A stretch of 64,000 nucleotides of DNA from Bin80 sp965215475 (GTDB lineage Bacteria; Bacteroidota; Rhodothermia; Rhodothermales; Bin80), in contig OZ244061.1 of assembly GCA_965215475.1 (NCBI GenBank), forward strand, positions 1,054,001 to 1,118,000, written 5' to 3'. The position numbers were made by a program, and so were the translations under genes. Shown here piece after piece: positions 1 to 9,476 of the stretch. The notes under the pieces were generated by a model. It was given only the letters and a program-made list of their open reading frames with translations, made no database searches and was not told the DNA's origin. Numbering within the stretch: position 1 is the stretch's first letter; every line of letters begins with the position of its first letter.

Positions 1-1
1 T

Positions 2-1063
2 AGTACGCGACCCAACCCAGAGTTGGTGTCCGTTGAATTTACGAAAAGGCAATTACGGGCAGGTGCGTATCGTCAAGTATCCATCCTAAGGACATCCAAA
101 ATTGAGTATGGCATCAATGCTACGGTGACCGATGCACGCTCTCAATTCGCTCAAACACGTGATCAATTGGCATCCTTGCGTATGGATGCCACCTTAAAAC
201 CTGACCTCCTACCTCCCTTCAAGATGAAGACCCTAGCAGCATTCGTACTTGATGACGGCGTAGGAGGGTACGAGTGGTTTACTCATGCAGTTCATGAAGA
301 AATCGGGGTACATGTACGCCTTCTAATTCGACACAGGGCACCAGCTTCCAAAAGCGATTTTGTTTACTGGATTATGCGGGGGCACCACCCTGGAGGTGCC
401 GAGTTCCGTTTCCAGCCCTTGGACCTATCCAGACGGGAGACCCTATACTCTGCTGACCTGGGCTGGACGACAGGAAGTCGAATCAGACTACAGTTCAGTG
501 GTGGGGTGCGCAGATTCAAGAATTCTTTGCGCCCACTCACCGAATTTTCATTGGACTCAACCCGAACCTCTCTGCAAACCATAACCAGCATCGCGTCTAC
601 ATCGGGAAGTATTGCTCGCACGAGCCTACAGGTTCATTACTCTTTGAGTCGGCAGTTTATACTCAAAATCCACGGCACCTACGCTTATCCTTGGTCCAGC
701 ATGCATACGTTTCGTGATGCATGGCATCATCGCCTGCAAGTAGGTATGCGAGGAGAATTCCGCCCTAATGACCGGTTCAGTCTGGATCTGCGGTTTCGCT
801 ATGTAGGTGCGCGTACCTGGTATGCATTCGAGAGAGCTTCCCATGAAAATCCGGAGTATTATACGATGCAACTGCCTGGCACGGCTCACCTTCACCTGAC
901 TGCACAAAAAAGATTCTGGGGAAACCGACTTCGCGTAAGTGCCACCATGCGAAACCTACTGGATCATCCCCATATCTCTCACCCCGCGGGTGCCCGAACA
1001 CGTGCGTCATTTCACGTGAATCTGTACTATTTATTCGGGACTCGAAATACTGGATTGCCTTGA
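2..1063 (+). CDS. TonB-dependent receptor, C-terminal beta-barrel part (5' end outside window)
   Basis: The open frame enters from the left edge, so the true start is outside the window; an internal TTG near position 23 is not a credible start. The roughly 350 residues seen are a run of amphipathic strands with aromatic ends, opening with a segment like RPNPELVSVEF that resembles the plug-distal barrel of outer-membrane receptors, and containing the typical late segment VSATMRNLLDHPHISH followed by a short terminal strand ending in LYYLFG. This is the usual end of a TonB-dependent receptor barrel in Bacteroidota. The substrate cannot be told. No plug or signal peptide is in view. The gene is followed by a 160-base gap and a convergent ATPase gene. 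Confidence 0.75.
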   Translation, partial: STRPNPELVSVEFTKRQLRAGAYRQVSILRTSKIEYGINATVTDARSQFAQTRDQLASLRMDATLKPDLLPPFKMKTLAAFVLDDGVGGYEWFTHAVHEEIGVHVRLLIRHRAPASKSDFVYWIMRGHHPGGAEFRFQPLDLSRRETLYSADLGWTTGSRIRLQFSGGVRRFKNSLRPLTEFSLDSTRTSLQTITSIASTSGSIARTSLQVHYSLSRQFILKIHGTYAYPWSSMHTFRDAWHHRLQVGMRGEFRPNDRFSLDLRFRYVGARTWYAFERASHENPEYYTMQLPGTAHLHLTAQKRFWGNRLRVSATMRNLLDHPHISHPAGARTRASFHVNLYYLFGTRNTGLP

Positions 1064-1225
1064 TTTTCTCCAATGGGGTCCACGAAAAAATGAAACTTGG
1101 TATGGGGCCTCATATCAAATCTGATGACTTCTATGATGACCCGTATAATTTGAACTCGTATATCATGGAGCAAATTTAAAATTCTTGGTAATGAACCTTA
1201 TATATTTTCAAGAACTCTTCTAATC

Positions 1226-2449
1226 CTACAATTCAGCAAATGGGATTGCAGTTACACCTTTCCCCAAGGGCAATCTTTTATCACCTGGATGGACGATATA
1301 TCCAGGTAGGATCAATTCTCCTAAGTCCTTTTGAAGCATGTGAATCCTGGATGCCATCGAAGGATTTGGAGTTGCTGAGAGCTTGACTTCAATTGGAATG
1401 ATGCCTTCCTGTGTACTCACTAAAAAATCAATTTCCGACCCAGCAAACGTTCTCCAAAAGTAGATTTGAGGCTGGATTCCCATGTGGGTTAGCGTTCTAA
1501 ATATCTCAGACAGAACTGCAGTCTCAAAAATAGCTCCTCCCATTGGTCCAGCGGCAGCATGGTCAGGATCTTTTAGACCCACCAAATGACAGAGCGTCCC
1601 TACATCGGAAAAGAACACCTTTGGAGTTTTCACGAGTCGTTTACCAATGTTCGTAGGATAGGGCCGTAACACCATGATTTGATACGTCGACTCAAGAATA
1701 GAAAGCCATGCCTTGATGGTATTTACAGCAACCCCAAGGTCACGACTTAAATTCGTCATATTCAACAACTGACCACTCCTTGCTGCTAAGGCACACAAAA
1801 ATATCTGATACTGAGTTAGATCACCTACTTGGCGCAGTGAACGAACATCCCGCTCCAAATATGTCTGAATATAGCTTGAGTGCCATAGGAACGTATCCCG
1901 ATGAGGACTCGATACTAATTCTGGATAACCACCCCGAATAAAACTTTGCCACAGTTGACCAAATCCCTGTAAATTTTTGGACTCGGGACTGTGTTTATGT
2001 TCCCAGACAAGAAGCTTATGAGGAGTTCGCTGTTCTTCACGCCTTGACAAAGGTAACAGTCTCAGTAGTGCAACTCGACCTGCCAGAGATTCAGTGACCT
2101 TCTCGGATAGATGAATGTTTTGCGATCCAGTTAACAGAAATTGACCTGCGCGATTACGATTCGCATCAATCTTCTCTTTAATATAAGGGAGAAGATCTGG
2201 TGCATGTTGAATTTCGTCTATGATAACTGGCGGATGATACTGTTCTAGAAACCCGCGTGGATCAACGATTGCAGAAGTTCGCACATCAGGTGGTTCAACT
2301 GAAATATACTTGTAGCGATCACCAAATAAGTGCTTCAGCAAAGTCGTTTTACCAGATTGACGAGGACCTGTCAAGACCACTGCAGGGAATTCTTCTAATG
2401 CTTGTATTATGACCGGATCTAATGATCTTTGAATGTAGGTTGGATGCAT
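1226..2449 (-). CDS. AAA+ ATPase with C-terminal DUF4143 domain
   Basis: A 407-residue protein of the widespread orphan ATPase family whose members pair an N-terminal AAA_14 domain with DUF4143. Seen: Walker A GPRQSGKTTLLKHL near residues 28-41, Walker B in PPVIIDEIQHAPDLLPYI, a sensor segment LLTGSQNIHLS and an SLAGRVALLRLLPLS segment. The C-terminal part contains SEIDFLV and PIEVKLS, the acidic and E-x-K elements of a PD-(D/E)XK nuclease-like fold described for this family. The length is normal and the frame intact. The biological role of the family is unresolved. The ATG lies only 2 bases from a long perfect palindrome, which probably controls it. A decayed relative lies at 32.9-33.9 kb. 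Confidence 0.88.
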   Translation of the reverse strand: MHPTYIQRSLDPVIIQALEEFPAVVLTGPRQSGKTTLLKHLFGDRYKYISVEPPDVRTSAIVDPRGFLEQYHPPVIIDEIQHAPDLLPYIKEKIDANRNRAGQFLLTGSQNIHLSEKVTESLAGRVALLRLLPLSRREEQRTPHKLLVWEHKHSPESKNLQGFGQLWQSFIRGGYPELVSSPHRDTFLWHSSYIQTYLERDVRSLRQVGDLTQYQIFLCALAARSGQLLNMTNLSRDLGVAVNTIKAWLSILESTYQIMVLRPYPTNIGKRLVKTPKVFFSDVGTLCHLVGLKDPDHAAAGPMGGAIFETAVLSEIFRTLTHMGIQPQIYFWRTFAGSEIDFLVSTQEGIIPIEVKLSATPNPSMASRIHMLQKDLGELILPGYIVHPGDKRLPLGKGVTAIPFAEL

Positions 2450-2451
2450 TT

Positions 2452-2486
2452 GTGTAAATTATGCATTTCGAATACATAATTTACAC
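2452..2486. promoter_or_regulatory. Perfect palindrome abutting the ATPase start codon
   Basis: Arms GTGTAAATTATG (2452-2463) and CATAATTTACAC (2475-2486) are exact reverse complements separated by 11 bases with an inner TTCGAA. The element ends 2 bases before the ATG of the minus-strand DUF4143 ATPase. It could be an operator (autoregulation) or an RNA hairpin occluding the start codon; the sequence does not distinguish these. It also lies in the divergent promoter region of the HhH nuclease gene. Confidence 0.7.
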
Positions 2487-2641
2487 CTTGCACATCTAAT
2501 TGTTCCAGCGCAAACAGTAAATGGGCATCAAGAAATAATCATTTCTAATTAATATATTAGACCTTCTCGTAGGACGGTTCTGCCTGGTTTGCGCTACTTT
2601 AGTGCTCATATATCCAGGTCTTCCTACTCGAATACGTCAGA

Positions 2642-4567
2642 ATGAATCACGTCCAGTTAATGAGAACTTCAAACATCATAATATCACGTACTGTAGCCCT
2701 ATTTCTCATTTTGCCGATGTTTTTAGAGCCGGCTCTTTCTATGCCTCGGAATATGGAAACTCCAATTGGCGTCTTGCCTATTGAGATAGATCCTGAAAAC
2801 GCCAGCATTGAATTTGAGAAATTACCCCTTCTCTCTTCTCAGGACACAAGCTTGTATCCTAGCTTTGATCTCACAGGGGGAAGCTATCTCAATTTTTCAG
2901 GAATTGCTCCTCTTGTGCATCCGTCGAAGCCTCCCATCTACATCAATGTATCTCTCGGCAGGAATTCGTTGCGATCAACCCAGACCTCATGGAGGTGGGC
3001 ACAAAATCACGTTCATCGCATCTGTGAGGATATCAATACGGCAAATAGTTCGGTTCTTCAACGGGTCAAAGGTATTGGTCGTGCGAAAGCGCAGGCGATC
3101 ATTGACTATCGCGAGCAACATGGACCTTTTCAATCCTTGGACGAATTGACGAATGTTAGAGGGATTGGGCCCGCCACGGTTGAGAATTTTCGCACGGCCA
3201 GGTTTTGTGTACAAAGAGCCAACGGTGCAACTGAAGCTGAGAGCAATCAAGCAAACTCCGAAGCAAAGGATTCAACGGCCACCAGCAACAACTGCAATGA
3301 CGTGAATATGGCAAGTGCCACGGATCTCCAGAGGGTGAGTCGAATTGGTGTGGTCAAAGCCCAAGCCATCATTGCCGATCGTAATCAAAATGGCCCATTT
3401 CGAACATTGGATGAATTGACTCGTGTCAGGGGGATTGGGCCCGCCACTATAGAAAATTTTCGGGAAGCTGGCTTTTGTGTAACGACATCCTCTGATACAG
3501 GTAATCACTCAGATACTCCGGCACAAGCATCTTCAAATAATTCAACACCTCAAAATAGCAACTGCCAAAATATCAACACTGCGAATGCAGCAGAGCTGCA
3601 ACGCGTCAATCGAATTGGTGCCGTCAGAGCCCAAGCCATCATTGATTATCGTAATCAGAATGGACCATTCCGAACTCTAAATGAACTGACTCGTGTCAAG
3701 GGAATTGGACCCGCCACTCTCGAAAATTTCCGCAGATCTGGTTTTTGTGCACCGACCACATCTTCCATCCCAACCGACAGCACGAATAATCAACTATATG
3801 CCCAATTAAACCCTCCAGACACGATCGACAAGACCTGTGAAGACATCAACACCGCAAATTCTGAAACGCTTCAGCGTGTCCTGGGGATTGGCTCTGCCAA
3901 AGCAAAAGCAATCATTGCTCACCGAAATCAGTTCGGATCATTCGCATCTCTGGATGGACTACTAGATGTAAAGGGAATCGATCCTGATACGTTCCAGCAA
4001 TTTCAGACATCTGGATTTTGCATTGATCCATTCAGTACCGTTGTAGGCTCGCCAGATACATCTCCTCGTTCTATCTCCTCAGTAGTACCCTATCACAGAA
4101 GCTTGTATGGGGGCTGGTTGGATACCGATAATGACTGTCAGAATACACGACATGAAATCTTGATCGCCGAGAGTCGTGTTGAGGTACGTCTTGATGAAAC
4201 CGGATGCTTCGTAGTTTCAGGTGAATGGCATGATCCTTATCTGGATAGTCTTATCACTGATCCAAGTATGATTGATATTGATCACTTTATACCGCTCGCA
4301 GAAGTCCATCGCAGTGGCGGAGCAAAGTGGGATGATAGCACACGTTATGCTTTCGGTAACGACCTGAGTGAGAATGGAGTATTGATTCCTGTTTCATTCA
4401 GTGCAAATCGGTCAAAGGGAGATCGCGATCTGGCAAATTGGCTTCCACCAAACTCAGCCTATCACTGCCAATATGTTGATCGCTGGGTTGCTCTCAAGCA
4501 AACTTGGAAATTAACCCTGGATTACGCTGAACATCAAGCTGTAATGAATATACAAGACAATTGCTGA
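2642..4567 (+). CDS. Secreted protein with four ComEA-type HhH modules and a C-terminal HNH/DUF1524-like nuclease domain
   Basis: A 641-residue protein. Residues about 8-34 form a signal peptide. Four near-identical helix-hairpin-helix modules lie at about 128-190, 217-280, 307-370 and 397-461; each reads roughly DINTAN, LQRV.GIG..KA.AII, GPF.SLDEL, V.GIG..T. These are the double-HhH units of ComEA-like proteins, which bind DNA backbone non-specifically. Each module starts with a Cys and ends in FC, so each may be closed by a disulfide, fitting export. Thr/Ser/Asn-rich linkers separate them. The C-terminal 150 residues contain IDIDHFIPLAEV and NRSKGDRDLANWLPP, the DH..P and N.SK elements of the DUF1524/HNH (beta-beta-alpha metal) nuclease group. 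Inference: an extracellular or periplasmic DNA-binding nuclease for DNA uptake, nutrition or defence. An in-frame ATG at residue 7 is an alternative start. Confidence 0.8.
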   Translation: MNHVQLMRTSNIIISRTVALFLILPMFLEPALSMPRNMETPIGVLPIEIDPENASIEFEKLPLLSSQDTSLYPSFDLTGGSYLNFSGIAPLVHPSKPPIYINVSLGRNSLRSTQTSWRWAQNHVHRICEDINTANSSVLQRVKGIGRAKAQAIIDYREQHGPFQSLDELTNVRGIGPATVENFRTARFCVQRANGATEAESNQANSEAKDSTATSNNCNDVNMASATDLQRVSRIGVVKAQAIIADRNQNGPFRTLDELTRVRGIGPATIENFREAGFCVTTSSDTGNHSDTPAQASSNNSTPQNSNCQNINTANAAELQRVNRIGAVRAQAIIDYRNQNGPFRTLNELTRVKGIGPATLENFRRSGFCAPTTSSIPTDSTNNQLYAQLNPPDTIDKTCEDINTANSETLQRVLGIGSAKAKAIIAHRNQFGSFASLDGLLDVKGIDPDTFQQFQTSGFCIDPFSTVVGSPDTSPRSISSVVPYHRSLYGGWLDTDNDCQNTRHEILIAESRVEVRLDETGCFVVSGEWHDPYLDSLITDPSMIDIDHFIPLAEVHRSGGAKWDDSTRYAFGNDLSENGVLIPVSFSANRSKGDRDLANWLPPNSAYHCQYVDRWVALKQTWKLTLDYAEHQAVMNIQDNC

Positions 4568-4776
4568 CCAGCTATGGAATCATTCTGAAGTCACGATGCA
4601 ATCTGTTGAGAGAGCCTGCGAGTTACTCCTTCGATTCATCCCCGTCTAAAGTTGAATACGCTCAATCGAATTGATGAGCTATCTAGGAAGGAACCAAACG
4701 GTTAACGCTGTTAAGGATCCTCATATAGTTCCACAAATAATGATTGACTTCCATCTCGAGCGATCTTACATCAAAA

Positions 4777-5781
4777 TCAATTTGAGTCATCACAACTCCT
4801 GCCTAAGTTCACTTGCTCGTCTGTCCATTCCTTCCCTTCTCTATCACTGCGAAAAGCTTTGTGAGTGACCCCTCCAAAAAAACCTAATCCATTCTCTACA
4901 TTTGTAATTACAGAGACTGGACGAGGGCTCGCTAAAAAGTAATCGTAATCAAATCCAGTGGATCTCCAATTAGAAATACGATAATCCCAGAGCTCCCGGC
5001 TCCAGTTACTTACAACGACCATAAAATATGGTGCTATTTCTTTGTAGTACTTTATTTCCAACAAGAGATTAACATTAACTTTTTTCTCCTCAAACAGCCT
5101 ATCCGAAAAATAAACACTGGAAATGCCCCCATCGGTTGCACCAGGTTCTACGGACGCATCTTCCACTTCTGCAGGAGTAGGATATAACCCTGGGAAAGAA
5201 CTCTCAAGTCTACCTGGTATCAATCCAGTACCTACATTCTCCACGGGAGATGCATCATAAAACTGTTCACATTTAGGCCATACTTGTAGAATTTCTATGC
5301 TGTATCGATGACTTCCCACCTGATCCTCCAGAGACAGGACTACCTCATACATTCCAAGGTTGGATTCGTCGGGCTCTTTAAGTTCTCTTATTGAGTCAAA
5401 GTACACATTCAGCCTCGGTGCGGATGATTTTGCTTGTACAGACATGAACGAAGAAACATCTACCGTCAATTTATATTCCATATCCGGGATAGGGCGAAGA
5501 CCTTGCAAAGACTTATAAATCCCATCTCCCAAATGGAAAAGTTGCTCCGTGATTCCCTGTCTATTGATAATAGATACGTCAGCATTCAGAATGTATTGTT
5601 CCTCCCGGTTTATAGAATCGGAATAGGGAATGCTTTGTTGGAGATACACCGTCCACACACTATCAGGAGTAAATACAGAGTTGACTACTATCTTGGGTGA
5701 ATAGGAGCTGGGGAAATCTAATTCCACTGGAGAGATGCAACCAACCAGAAAGGGCAAAGCTGCGAGAATTATATATCGCAT
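4777..5781 (-). CDS. DUF4249-family outer-membrane lipoprotein
   Basis: A 334-residue lipoprotein: the N-terminus MRYIILAALPFLVGC ends in a lipobox Cys at residue 15. The body has the DUF4249 pattern, with a beta-rich start (PKIVVNSVFTPDSVWTVYL), a middle SYRIEILQ-like strand region and a C-terminal FFGGVTHK segment. DUF4249 genes are regularly paired with TonB-dependent receptors in Bacteroidota, like SusD with SusC, and probably help capture an unidentified ligand at the cell surface. Here it starts 3 bases after the receptor stop, so the two form one transcription unit. Because that receptor is broken and has an insertion sequence in its 5' end, expression of this gene may be reduced. The intact paralogous pair lies at 37.6-41.0 kb. 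Confidence 0.85.
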   Translation of the reverse strand: MRYIILAALPFLVGCISPVELDFPSSYSPKIVVNSVFTPDSVWTVYLQQSIPYSDSINREEQYILNADVSIINRQGITEQLFHLGDGIYKSLQGLRPIPDMEYKLTVDVSSFMSVQAKSSAPRLNVYFDSIRELKEPDESNLGMYEVVLSLEDQVGSHRYSIEILQVWPKCEQFYDASPVENVGTGLIPGRLESSFPGLYPTPAEVEDASVEPGATDGGISSVYFSDRLFEEKKVNVNLLLEIKYYKEIAPYFMVVVSNWSRELWDYRISNWRSTGFDYDYFLASPRPVSVITNVENGLGFFGGVTHKAFRSDREGKEWTDEQVNLGRSCDDSN

Positions 5782-5784
5782 AAA

Positions 5785-8089
5785 TTAGAACTCAATCTGA
5801 TATGATAGTGCAGGGATGATCTGAAAAAGGCTCAGTTGACTCCACTGGATTGTGCCTTGATATATTTCGGGATATACAATCAATGGATTCTTACGATTAT
5901 ATGCATTGTACATTCCGACCACGAACGTGCGCTTGCCCCAACGTATTTGTTTTTTGAATTGCATACTCACATCCAATCGGTGAACAGAGGGGGCTCTGTC
6001 TGAATTCACATGCTCATATTCCAGGAAATGAGGCACCTCCGAGAAGTGAATGCGAGCGTAATACCGACCGGCTGGTACCCAAACGGGGTATCCACTTCCA
6101 TAAATCCATGAAACGCCAAATGACATACGTGAACTTGCCTGATAATTGAGTACGATTGAAATGTCATGCCGACGATCATAGTCATCTGGGAAACTCACTC
6201 CCCCGTTTAGATTTGAAAATGTCTTTGATGCCTTAGCCAGCGTATAGCTGACCCATCCACTGAGCCTTTGTTGCCGTCGCTCAACTATCAATTCAAGGCC
6301 ATAACTGGTGCCCTTACCAAACTCCAATAATGTAGGCCATCCCAGAGTCTCCGCCTGATACGCATAGAAATGTTCCTTGAATTCAGTCAGTCCGTGTGTT
6401 CGCTTTCGATATACTTCCAATGATACATCAATAGAATATCTTGGGAAATTTTGTGCAAGACCAGCGGCAATTTGTATACTGCGTTGAGGTGGGATACCAT
6501 TCATCACAGGGATCCATTGATCTTGAGATAGAGGGCCGCCTAACTGGGTAAGGCGATGGAGATATTGTTTCATCAAAGCATAGGATAGCTTGATCGATGA
6601 ATTTTCTTTCAAAGCAATGTCGATACCAATTCGAGGTTCCAGGTCTCCCCAAAATCCCTCCTCCCCACGCGCAGATGAGCTGCGAAGTCCTATGTTCGTT
6701 CTCACTTGTGGACTAATTTGGATCTCATCCTCCAAGTAAATGGCAAACTCATTCAAATAAAAATCTCTCCCCGATTTTGTTCGAGTGTTCAATTGAAGTT
6801 GCTGATTACTAATCGCCTGACGTCTCGTATTTCCAGGAGACAGCCAATGACGGACATACTCCACTCCGCCACGCAGATAGTGTCGCTCGCCGGCTGCGTA
6901 CTCCAATCCCAGACGAACTGAAAAATCAGTGATGGAGGAATGCCATCTTGTAGCATAGATCTCCGCTCCACCCTCAGGTGAATTCTCTTTCTGTGTATGT
7001 CTCCGGGTCACACCATAGCTCGTAGTTCCTACAGTCAGGTTGGCAAATATTTTGTCTCCTATGAGACGGTTCCAGCGAATGGATGCCAGCCGATTGCCCC
7101 ACTTATGGATCTGATCAAGATCAGATCTGATTTCTGGAATTCCCTTCGCTCGTTCCCGGTATCTGAGTGCATCTTCTCCCAGATAACCGCTCACATGCAC
7201 ATGATCCCGGCTACTAAGTATATAATTGGCTCTGAAGTTTAAGTCGTGAAAATAGCCCCCATACGTCTTGCTCTTCGGCTGAAACCATCGTGTAAACAAA
7301 TCCAGAAATGTTCGGCGTCCTGAAAAAAGGAAAGACGCCTTGTCTTTGATCAAGGGCCCCTCAATCAATAATTTTGAAGTGAGGATTCCTAAAACGCCTT
7401 CTCCAGCAAAGCGCTTTCGATTACCATCCTTCATTGTAAAATTAACCACCGAAGAAAGGCGTCCACCATAGCGAGCTGGAAATCCACCCTTTAGTAGTTC
7501 AACACTTTTCAATGCGGATGAATTAAATATGCTAAAAATACCCAATACATGAGTTGGGTTATAAACCGTCTGTCCATCCAGAAGAATCAGGTTTTGACCC
7601 GCTCCTCCACCGCGAACATAAATCTGGCTGAATCCCTCACGTCCACCTTGCAAGCCAGGTAATAATTGAAGTGTTCTGAGTACATCCGATTCACCTAAAA
7701 GTACTGGAATTTCTTCAACTTGCTGCATAGACAAGGCATGACGGCTCATTTGGATGTGGCTTGCAAGGTTTTCACCTGCTGACGTTATAGACATCTCCTC
7801 CATTAGTGCAATTCGCGGGTCCAGGCGAATAGTCAGCACCGTATCAGCGATCAATTTTAAATCAATCACCGTAGATTCATACGAAATGTGTGATACTGAA
7901 ATCCTGAATTCCTGGACAGGTGTATTTAGGCTGTAAAAGCCATATTGATTCGTTACAGCACTCACTCTCCGCTGATTTGAGTATACATGCACCCCAGCTA
8001 TCCGCTCACCACTTTCTGAGTCCTCAACATACCCAATGACTCAGTAATCTTGTGCTCCGGCACAGTTGAATAGCCCAGCAAGGAATAAG
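5785..8089 (-). pseudogene. TonB-dependent receptor, 5' end severed by an ISL3 insertion and carrying a nonsense codon
   Basis: The open frame 5785-7992 (GTG) encodes a carboxypeptidase-regulatory-like N domain (TNQYGFYSLNTPV), a plug (VEEIPVLLGESDVLRTLQL, YVRGGGAGQNLILLDGQ, GGFPARYGGRLSSVV) and a barrel, but no signal peptide. Reading upstream in the same frame gives VIGYVEDSESGERIAG, then an in-frame TGA at 8041-8043, then LFLAGLFNCAGAQDY, the end of a signal peptide, up to the insertion-sequence edge at 8089. Removing the element and one target duplicate joins this to a start codon at 9430 and restores 785 codons in one frame, with only codon 33 (TGA) as a stop. So two lesions are visible: insertion and nonsense. 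A shortened cytoplasmic product from GTG 7992 could still be made but could not be exported. Ligand unknown. Confidence 0.85.
8082..8089. repeat. 8-bp target-site duplication GGAATAAG, copy 1 of ISL3 element
   Basis: GGAATAAG directly precedes the element and recurs at 9373-9380 directly after it. Eight-base duplications are typical of ISL3-family insertions. The perfect match indicates a recent insertion. Confidence 0.92.
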
Positions 8090-8119
8090 GGTTCTATCAC
8101 CATTTGTATGGAATTGATT

Positions 8120-8140
8120 AATTTTGGTTTCACCAAAATT
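8120..8140. promoter_or_regulatory. Hairpin just upstream of the ISL3 transposase start
   Basis: AATTTTGGT (8120-8128) and ACCAAAATT (8132-8140) are perfect complements around a 3-base loop, ending 7 bases before the ATG at 8148. It is present in both copies of the element. Insertion sequences often use such hairpins to block translation from transcripts entering from outside; that role here is inferred. Confidence 0.55.
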
Positions 8141-8147
8141 ATTTTTC

Positions 8148-9365
8148 ATGCTTGATACTTATTTAAAAAATTCAATGCATCAGTGGTTAGATTTAGATTC
8201 TTGCTGGAGTATTGATCATGTGGAAACCAATGTGAAGAAGGGGCGAGTGGATCTTTATATTTCTCATTCGGGGAAGGATCTTGTATGCCCAGATACGGGT
8301 GAGTCTGGTACCTTGTATGACCATCGCAAGAAGCGTCAATGGCGCCACCTGGATCTCTTTCATTTCAAGTGTTTTCTTCACTGTAGGATTCCCCGTGTAC
8401 TGACTCCTAATGGTCCGAAGACGATCATCATTCCTTGGGCGGCTCCATCCAGTCGAGTCACCTATGCGTTTGAATGTTTTGCCATTCGTCTGCTGAAAGC
8501 AACTAAGAATCAGACCAAAACAGCAGATCTTCTTCGGTGCGGATTTAACCAGCTCCATCGTATTATGCACCGTGCTGTTGAACGCGGAGAGTCACGCAGA
8601 TCTCTGGCAGGAATTCACCATATCAGTATTGATGAAAAGGCCCTCAAGCGCGGACATACCTATGCAACGATTGTGAGTGATTCGGATCGTGGAGTGGTCA
8701 TTGATGTTGGACCGGGACGGACGAAAAAAGGCACGATAGAACTCTTAGAATGCCTTTTAGGGCAAATCAAGGATCAGATAGAGACGATATCTACGGATAT
8801 GTGGAAGGCCTTCATTGGAGCGGTTGCAAAGGTGTTCCCCCATGCCCTCATGATTCACGATCGGCTTCATTTAATCCAGTATCTCAATCAAGCCATCAAT
8901 CAAGTAAGAAGGCGGGAGGTCAAACAGCATCCAGAACTCAAAGGGAGCCGATATGCACTGTTGAAAAACGAAAACAATCGTACGGAAAAACAGGAAGACA
9001 TCTTCCAAGTGGTGAAGGAATCCAACCTCAATGTGAGTGTCGCTTGGCGGTTGCGGGAAGATTTCAAAGCCATCTTTGAATGTGCATCGTTAAAAGAAGC
9101 GAAAGCGTATCTCAACTTATGGCTTGACGAGGTGAACGAGGCTGGTGTCAAAGAAGTCATGAAAGTTGCAGACATGTGTAAGAATCACGTTGATGGCGTC
9201 TGCAACGCATTATGGAACCGTCAGTCCAATGCAAAAGCAGAGAGGATTAATGGAAAAATTCAAGAGATCAAAACCATGGGTAGAGGATATAGAACCTTTG
9301 AAAATTTCAGAGTTGCTATTCTCTTCTTTTGTGGCGGTCTGGATCTCTATCCACACGATTCGTGA
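8148..9365 (+). CDS. ISL3-family transposase, copy 1
   Basis: A 405-residue DDE transposase counted from ATG 8148; a TTG 24 bases upstream would add 8 residues but lies inside the hairpin. Family features seen: an N-terminal zinc-ribbon-like stretch (LVCPDTGE and nearby residues), an HTH-like region (LLRCGFNQLHRIMHRAVERG), the first catalytic Asp in HHISIDEKALKRGHTYATI, the second in ETISTDMWKAFIGA, and the late Glu in SNAKAERINGKIQEIK. The frame is complete, so the element may still be active. Confidence 0.93.
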   Translation: MLDTYLKNSMHQWLDLDSCWSIDHVETNVKKGRVDLYISHSGKDLVCPDTGESGTLYDHRKKRQWRHLDLFHFKCFLHCRIPRVLTPNGPKTIIIPWAAPSSRVTYAFECFAIRLLKATKNQTKTADLLRCGFNQLHRIMHRAVERGESRRSLAGIHHISIDEKALKRGHTYATIVSDSDRGVVIDVGPGRTKKGTIELLECLLGQIKDQIETISTDMWKAFIGAVAKVFPHALMIHDRLHLIQYLNQAINQVRRREVKQHPELKGSRYALLKNENNRTEKQEDIFQVVKESNLNVSVAWRLREDFKAIFECASLKEAKAYLNLWLDEVNEAGVKEVMKVADMCKNHVDGVCNALWNRQSNAKAERINGKIQEIKTMGRGYRTFENFRVAILFFCGGLDLYPHDS

Positions 9366-9372
9366 TAGAACC

Positions 9373-9380
9373 GGAATAAG
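9373..9380. repeat. 8-bp target-site duplication, right side of ISL3 copy 1
   Basis: GGAATAAG, identical to 8082-8089. Confidence 0.92.
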
Positions 9381-9430
9381 GAAACGAAAATCAATACAAC
9401 TACGGCGGAACTATGTTGAAAGCACATCAT
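9373..9430 (-). pseudogene. Detached 5' end of the IS-disrupted TonB receptor
   Basis: On the minus strand an ATG at 9430 begins MMCFQHSSAVVVLIFVSLF and runs through the target duplication into the insertion sequence. This is the n-region and first half of the hydrophobic core of the signal peptide whose second half lies at 8044-8089. Coding length to the element plus the rest of the gene is an exact multiple of three, which supports the reconstruction. The native receptor promoter therefore now lies upstream of a truncated leader. Confidence 0.8.
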
Positions 9431-9476
9431 AGATCTAGGTGTGAACGAATTAGAATCAGAGCGCAAGACTTTCTGA

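Larger units (their letters stand above)
8090..9372 (+). mobile_element. ISL3-family insertion sequence, copy 1 (1283 bp)
   Basis: Bounded by imperfect inverted repeats beginning GGTTCTATCAC at both ends (first 11 bases identical, about 18 of 23 overall) and by the 8-bp duplication GGAATAAG. It contains one complete transposase gene. The right terminal repeat overlaps the transposase stop codon. The second, almost identical copy lies in inverted orientation at 36194-37470 and is 6 bp shorter owing to a two-codon deletion in the transposase. Confidence 0.93.

Noticed and set aside
3022..4030. Regularly spaced repeats resembling a repeat array
   Set aside because: These are the four HhH-coding modules of one protein with diverged linkers, not a CRISPR array.
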